From positions 372,001 through 436,000 of the forward strand of contig NZ_JARVTG010000001.1 in NCBI RefSeq assembly GCF_029846635.1: 64,000 bases of DNA, read 5' to 3'. Below, one piece after another: positions 61,670-64,000 of this stretch (position 1 is the stretch's first letter; every line of letters begins with the position of its first letter). The DNA comes from Pokkaliibacter sp. MBI-7 (lineage in GTDB: Bacteria > Pseudomonadota > Gammaproteobacteria > Pseudomonadales > Balneatricaceae). The notes beneath the pieces were generated by a model. The model was not told where the DNA came from. It saw nothing but the letters and a program-made list of their open reading frames with translations, and made no database searches. The translations under genes and the position numbers were made by a program.

Positions 61670-63253
61670 GTGAACAGGCGACCTCTTGTGCAAAGTAAAC
61701 GGGATATCTTTGTGCCATCACCTTTATGCTCTCTGCGACCGCTGGCCGTCGTGCTGGCGACTGTGCTGATCAGTGGCTGCATGGTCGGGCCGGATTTCAG
61801 CCGCCCGCAGGCGCCCACGCTACAGCACTACAGTGCTGATCCTCTGCAACGTACCGTCGCCGCTTCCGACCAGACAGCGCTGGCCGCAGGTGCCGCCCAG
61901 CAGCTGGACCACGGCTTGCCGGTCAGTGCACGCTGGTGGCAGTCGTTTGATTCGGCCACGCTTAACCAGCTGGTGGCCGAAGCCTTCCGGGCCAACCCTG
62001 ATCTGGCCGCCGCGCAGGCGGCCTTGCGTGAAGCCAGCGAGAATATGCAGGCGGCACACGGTGCTCTGATCCCCAGCATCAGCGGTGGTCTGGATTCCAA
62101 GCGCCAGCACTCGTCCAGTTCAGGCTCCAGCTCCTCCAATGGCGGACGGGTCTACAACACCTTTAATGCTTCGGTGGATGTCAGTTACGAGCTGGACGTA
62201 TTCGGCGGCAACCGTCGTGCCTATGAGGCCCTGCAGGCCAGTCATGAGTATCAGCAGTTTGAGCTGGAAGCGTCCTATCTGAGCCTCGCCTCCAATGTGG
62301 TCAATGCGGCCATCAGTGAAGCCTCCTATCGCGAGCAGATCGCTACCACCAAAGACATCATCCAGCTGCAACAACAGCTGCTGGACATTCTGCAGACCCA
62401 GTTTGAATTCGGCAGCATTTCTCAGGCCGATGTGGAATCCCAAGTGGCTTCGATTGCCGCCACTCAGGCCAGTCTGCCACCGCTGCAAAAATCGCTGGCG
62501 CTGCTGCGTAACCAGTTGGCGGTGTATCTGGGCAAGGCGCCCAGTGAACTGTCCATGGATCCGATCACCCTTGATCAGCTGACACTGCCACAGCAACTGC
62601 CACTCAGCCTGCCCTCCGATCTGGTGGCACAGCGCCCCGATATCCGGGCCTCTGCCGCGCTGATGCATCAGGCCGCCGCCGAAGTGGGCGTTGCTACCGC
62701 TAACCAGCTGCCCCAGTTTGGCATTACCGGCAGTTACGGCAGCGAAGGCAACACCTTTGCCGAACTGTTCTCGCCCGGCACGCTGGTGTGGAATCTGGCC
62801 TCCAGCATCACCCAGAGCATTTTCGATGGTGGCATCAAACACCATCAGACCCGGGCCAGTGAAGCCGCCTACGATCAGGCGCAGGCCAGCTACCGCAGTG
62901 TGGTGCTGAGCGCCTTTCAGGATGTCGCCAATGTCCTCGATGCCCTGAACTACGATGCCCAGACGCTGCGTGCCCGCGTCATCGCCGAGGAAGCCGCGAC
63001 CCGCAGCGAGAAGATTGCCGATGAGCAGTACAAGGCCGGTGGCACCTCCTATTCGACCCTGCTGGATGCACAGAAAACACTGCTGAATGCCCGTCTGCTG
63101 CGAGTTCAGGCTCAGGCGGCAAGACTGACAGACACCGTGGCGTTGTATCAGGCACTGGGAGGGGGCTGGTGGAACCGCTCAGGCACCCCGCAGGCAGCCG
63201 CTGCAGCACTGCCCGTGCCCGCCAGCGAACCTTCTGCAACTTCACAACAATAA
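61670..63253 (+). CDS. NodT-type outer-membrane efflux lipoprotein (RND system)
   Basis: Up to 527 residues. Lipobox LISGC at residues 33-37, then MVGPDFSRPQAP, the OprM/NodT start, and two repeats of the TolC-type helices (residues about 105-275 and 320-490), with AQRPDIRASAALMHQAAAEVGVATANQLPQ typical of the family. The start is uncertain: GTG codons at 61670, 61688 and 61712 are all possible. The membrane fusion gene follows after 59 bp. Confidence 0.9.
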   Translation: MNRRPLVQSKRDIFVPSPLCSLRPLAVVLATVLISGCMVGPDFSRPQAPTLQHYSADPLQRTVAASDQTALAAGAAQQLDHGLPVSARWWQSFDSATLNQLVAEAFRANPDLAAAQAALREASENMQAAHGALIPSISGGLDSKRQHSSSSGSSSSNGGRVYNTFNASVDVSYELDVFGGNRRAYEALQASHEYQQFELEASYLSLASNVVNAAISEASYREQIATTKDIIQLQQQLLDILQTQFEFGSISQADVESQVASIAATQASLPPLQKSLALLRNQLAVYLGKAPSELSMDPITLDQLTLPQQLPLSLPSDLVAQRPDIRASAALMHQAAAEVGVATANQLPQFGITGSYGSEGNTFAELFSPGTLVWNLASSITQSIFDGGIKHHQTRASEAAYDQAQASYRSVVLSAFQDVANVLDALNYDAQTLRARVIAEEAATRSEKIADEQYKAGGTSYSTLLDAQKTLLNARLLRVQAQAARLTDTVALYQALGGGWWNRSGTPQAAAAALPVPASEPSATSQQ

Positions 63254-63312
63254 CCACGCCCCCGCCCGGCCGGAGCGGGACTGACAGCCGTGCAAGAGAC
63301 AAAGGCCGACCC

Positions 63313-64000
63313 ATGAAAAAGGCAGTTTTTTGGATTCTGATCATCGTACTGGCGGCAGGAGGCTACCTCTATTACAGCCGTCAGCACACGAGCGCGCCCG
63401 CCACGGCAGGCCGACAAAGTGCGCCTCCTCCCGTGACCATCGCCAGGGTGGAGCTGAAAGACATGCCGCAGGAGTACAGCACCTTCAGCCATGTCGAAGC
63501 CTCCGCCAGCGTGGACATCTTCCCCCGTGTCGACGGCCAGCTGACCAGCATCCGCGTCAAGGATGGTCAGTACGTCAACAAGGGCGACCTGCTGTTCACC
63601 CTTGATGACCGCGCCCTGCAGGCTGAACTGGCACAGGCCAGAGCCAGCCTCGAACAGAATCAGGCGTCCCTGCGTGGCGCCAAAACCACGCTGGATCGCA
63701 AGAAAGCCATGTTTGCCCGTAAGGCCGCCAGTGAACAGGACGTTGAAGACGCCCAGACCAGCTACAACACTCTGCTGGCCAGTATTGATGCCAACAAGGC
63801 GGCCATCAGTCTGGCCCAGACCCAGCTGTCCTATACCCAGATCAGCTCACCACTGACTGGGCGTATCGGTAATATCAGCGTCGATGTCGGCAGTATTATC
63901 AAAACCTCTGCCACCACGGCGCTGGTATCCGTACGCCAGCTCGAACCAGTCAAGGTGCTGTTCTCTCTGCCGGAGCGTTACTTCAACCAGCTGCAGGCCG
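63313..64000 (+). CDS. RND efflux membrane fusion protein, cut by window end
   Basis: The first 229 codons are present. A single N-terminal membrane anchor (VFWILIIVLAAGGYLYY) precedes the lipoyl half-motif ASASVDIFPRVDGQLTSIRVKDGQYVNKGDLLFTLDDR (about residues 61-98), a coiled-coil hairpin (residues 100-170), and QISSPLTGRIGNISVDVGSII. It links an RND pump, presumably encoded next, to the NodT-type channel. Confidence 0.92.
   Translation, partial: MKKAVFWILIIVLAAGGYLYYSRQHTSAPATAGRQSAPPPVTIARVELKDMPQEYSTFSHVEASASVDIFPRVDGQLTSIRVKDGQYVNKGDLLFTLDDRALQAELAQARASLEQNQASLRGAKTTLDRKKAMFARKAASEQDVEDAQTSYNTLLASIDANKAAISLAQTQLSYTQISSPLTGRIGNISVDVGSIIKTSATTALVSVRQLEPVKVLFSLPERYFNQLQA

Noticed and set aside
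62120..62845. 241-residue open frame antisense to the NodT-type gene
   Set aside because: It lies wholly inside a gene with clear TolC-type repeats, and shows no domain or start signal.

Overview
The window looks like the chromosome of a flagellated, probably marine or salt-adapted gammaproteobacterium (Oceanospirillales/Pseudomonas-like grade). Evidence: Pseudomonas-style flagellar operons (flgBCDE and flgFGHIJKL behind sigma-54-type promoters, flagellin and flgM behind sigma-28-type promoters), choline-sulfate use, Fur boxes and a type VI amidase effector. The genus cannot be fixed from sequence alone.

Region 1 (1-14.3 kb, minus strand) is one long, tightly coupled glycosylation operon. 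Starting from its upstream end it reads maf - pseB - pseC - pseF - pseI - pseG - pseH - acyl carrier protein - SDR reductase - AMP-forming acyl ligase - LuxE-like - LuxC-like - glycosyltransferase - (start of) UDP-galactopyranose mutase-like oxidoreductase. The pse genes make CMP-pseudaminic acid and Maf should transfer it to flagellin. The acyl-activation/reduction cassette fused to the end of this operon is the most unusual part of the window.

Region 2 (14.4-38.4 kb) is the flagellar region: fliT-like, fliS, fliD, flaG, two near-identical short flagellins, flgL-K-J-I-H-G-F, then flgE-D-C-B and cheR (all minus), and flgA, flgM, flgN (plus). Between the flgF and flgE operons sits a foreign-looking sulfide-handling cassette: persulfide dioxygenase, a DUF442/sulfide:quinone reductase fusion, a SulP transporter and an AraC-type regulator.

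Region 3 (38.5-50 kb) holds tRNA-Arg(CCT), a Fur-boxed TonB-dependent siderophore receptor, a polyamine-type ABC transporter (Tat-exported binding protein, ATPase, two permeases), ada-alkA alkylation repair with an Ada box, a MarR regulator divergent from an SMR exporter with tandem operators, and a manganese-type superoxide dismutase with a Fur box.

Region 4 (50-64 kb) holds a PhoD-like phosphatase, a YitT-type membrane protein, a DUF2007/zinc-ribbon protein, a choline-sulfate module (LysR regulator, betC, choX), an orphan Tse1/Tae1-like type VI amidase effector with a lipoprotein that is probably its immunity partner, an M20 amidohydrolase, an AEC transporter, an isopenicillin-N-synthase-like dioxygenase, a 25-copy perfect heptanucleotide tandem array, and the first two genes of an RND-type efflux operon that runs off the window.
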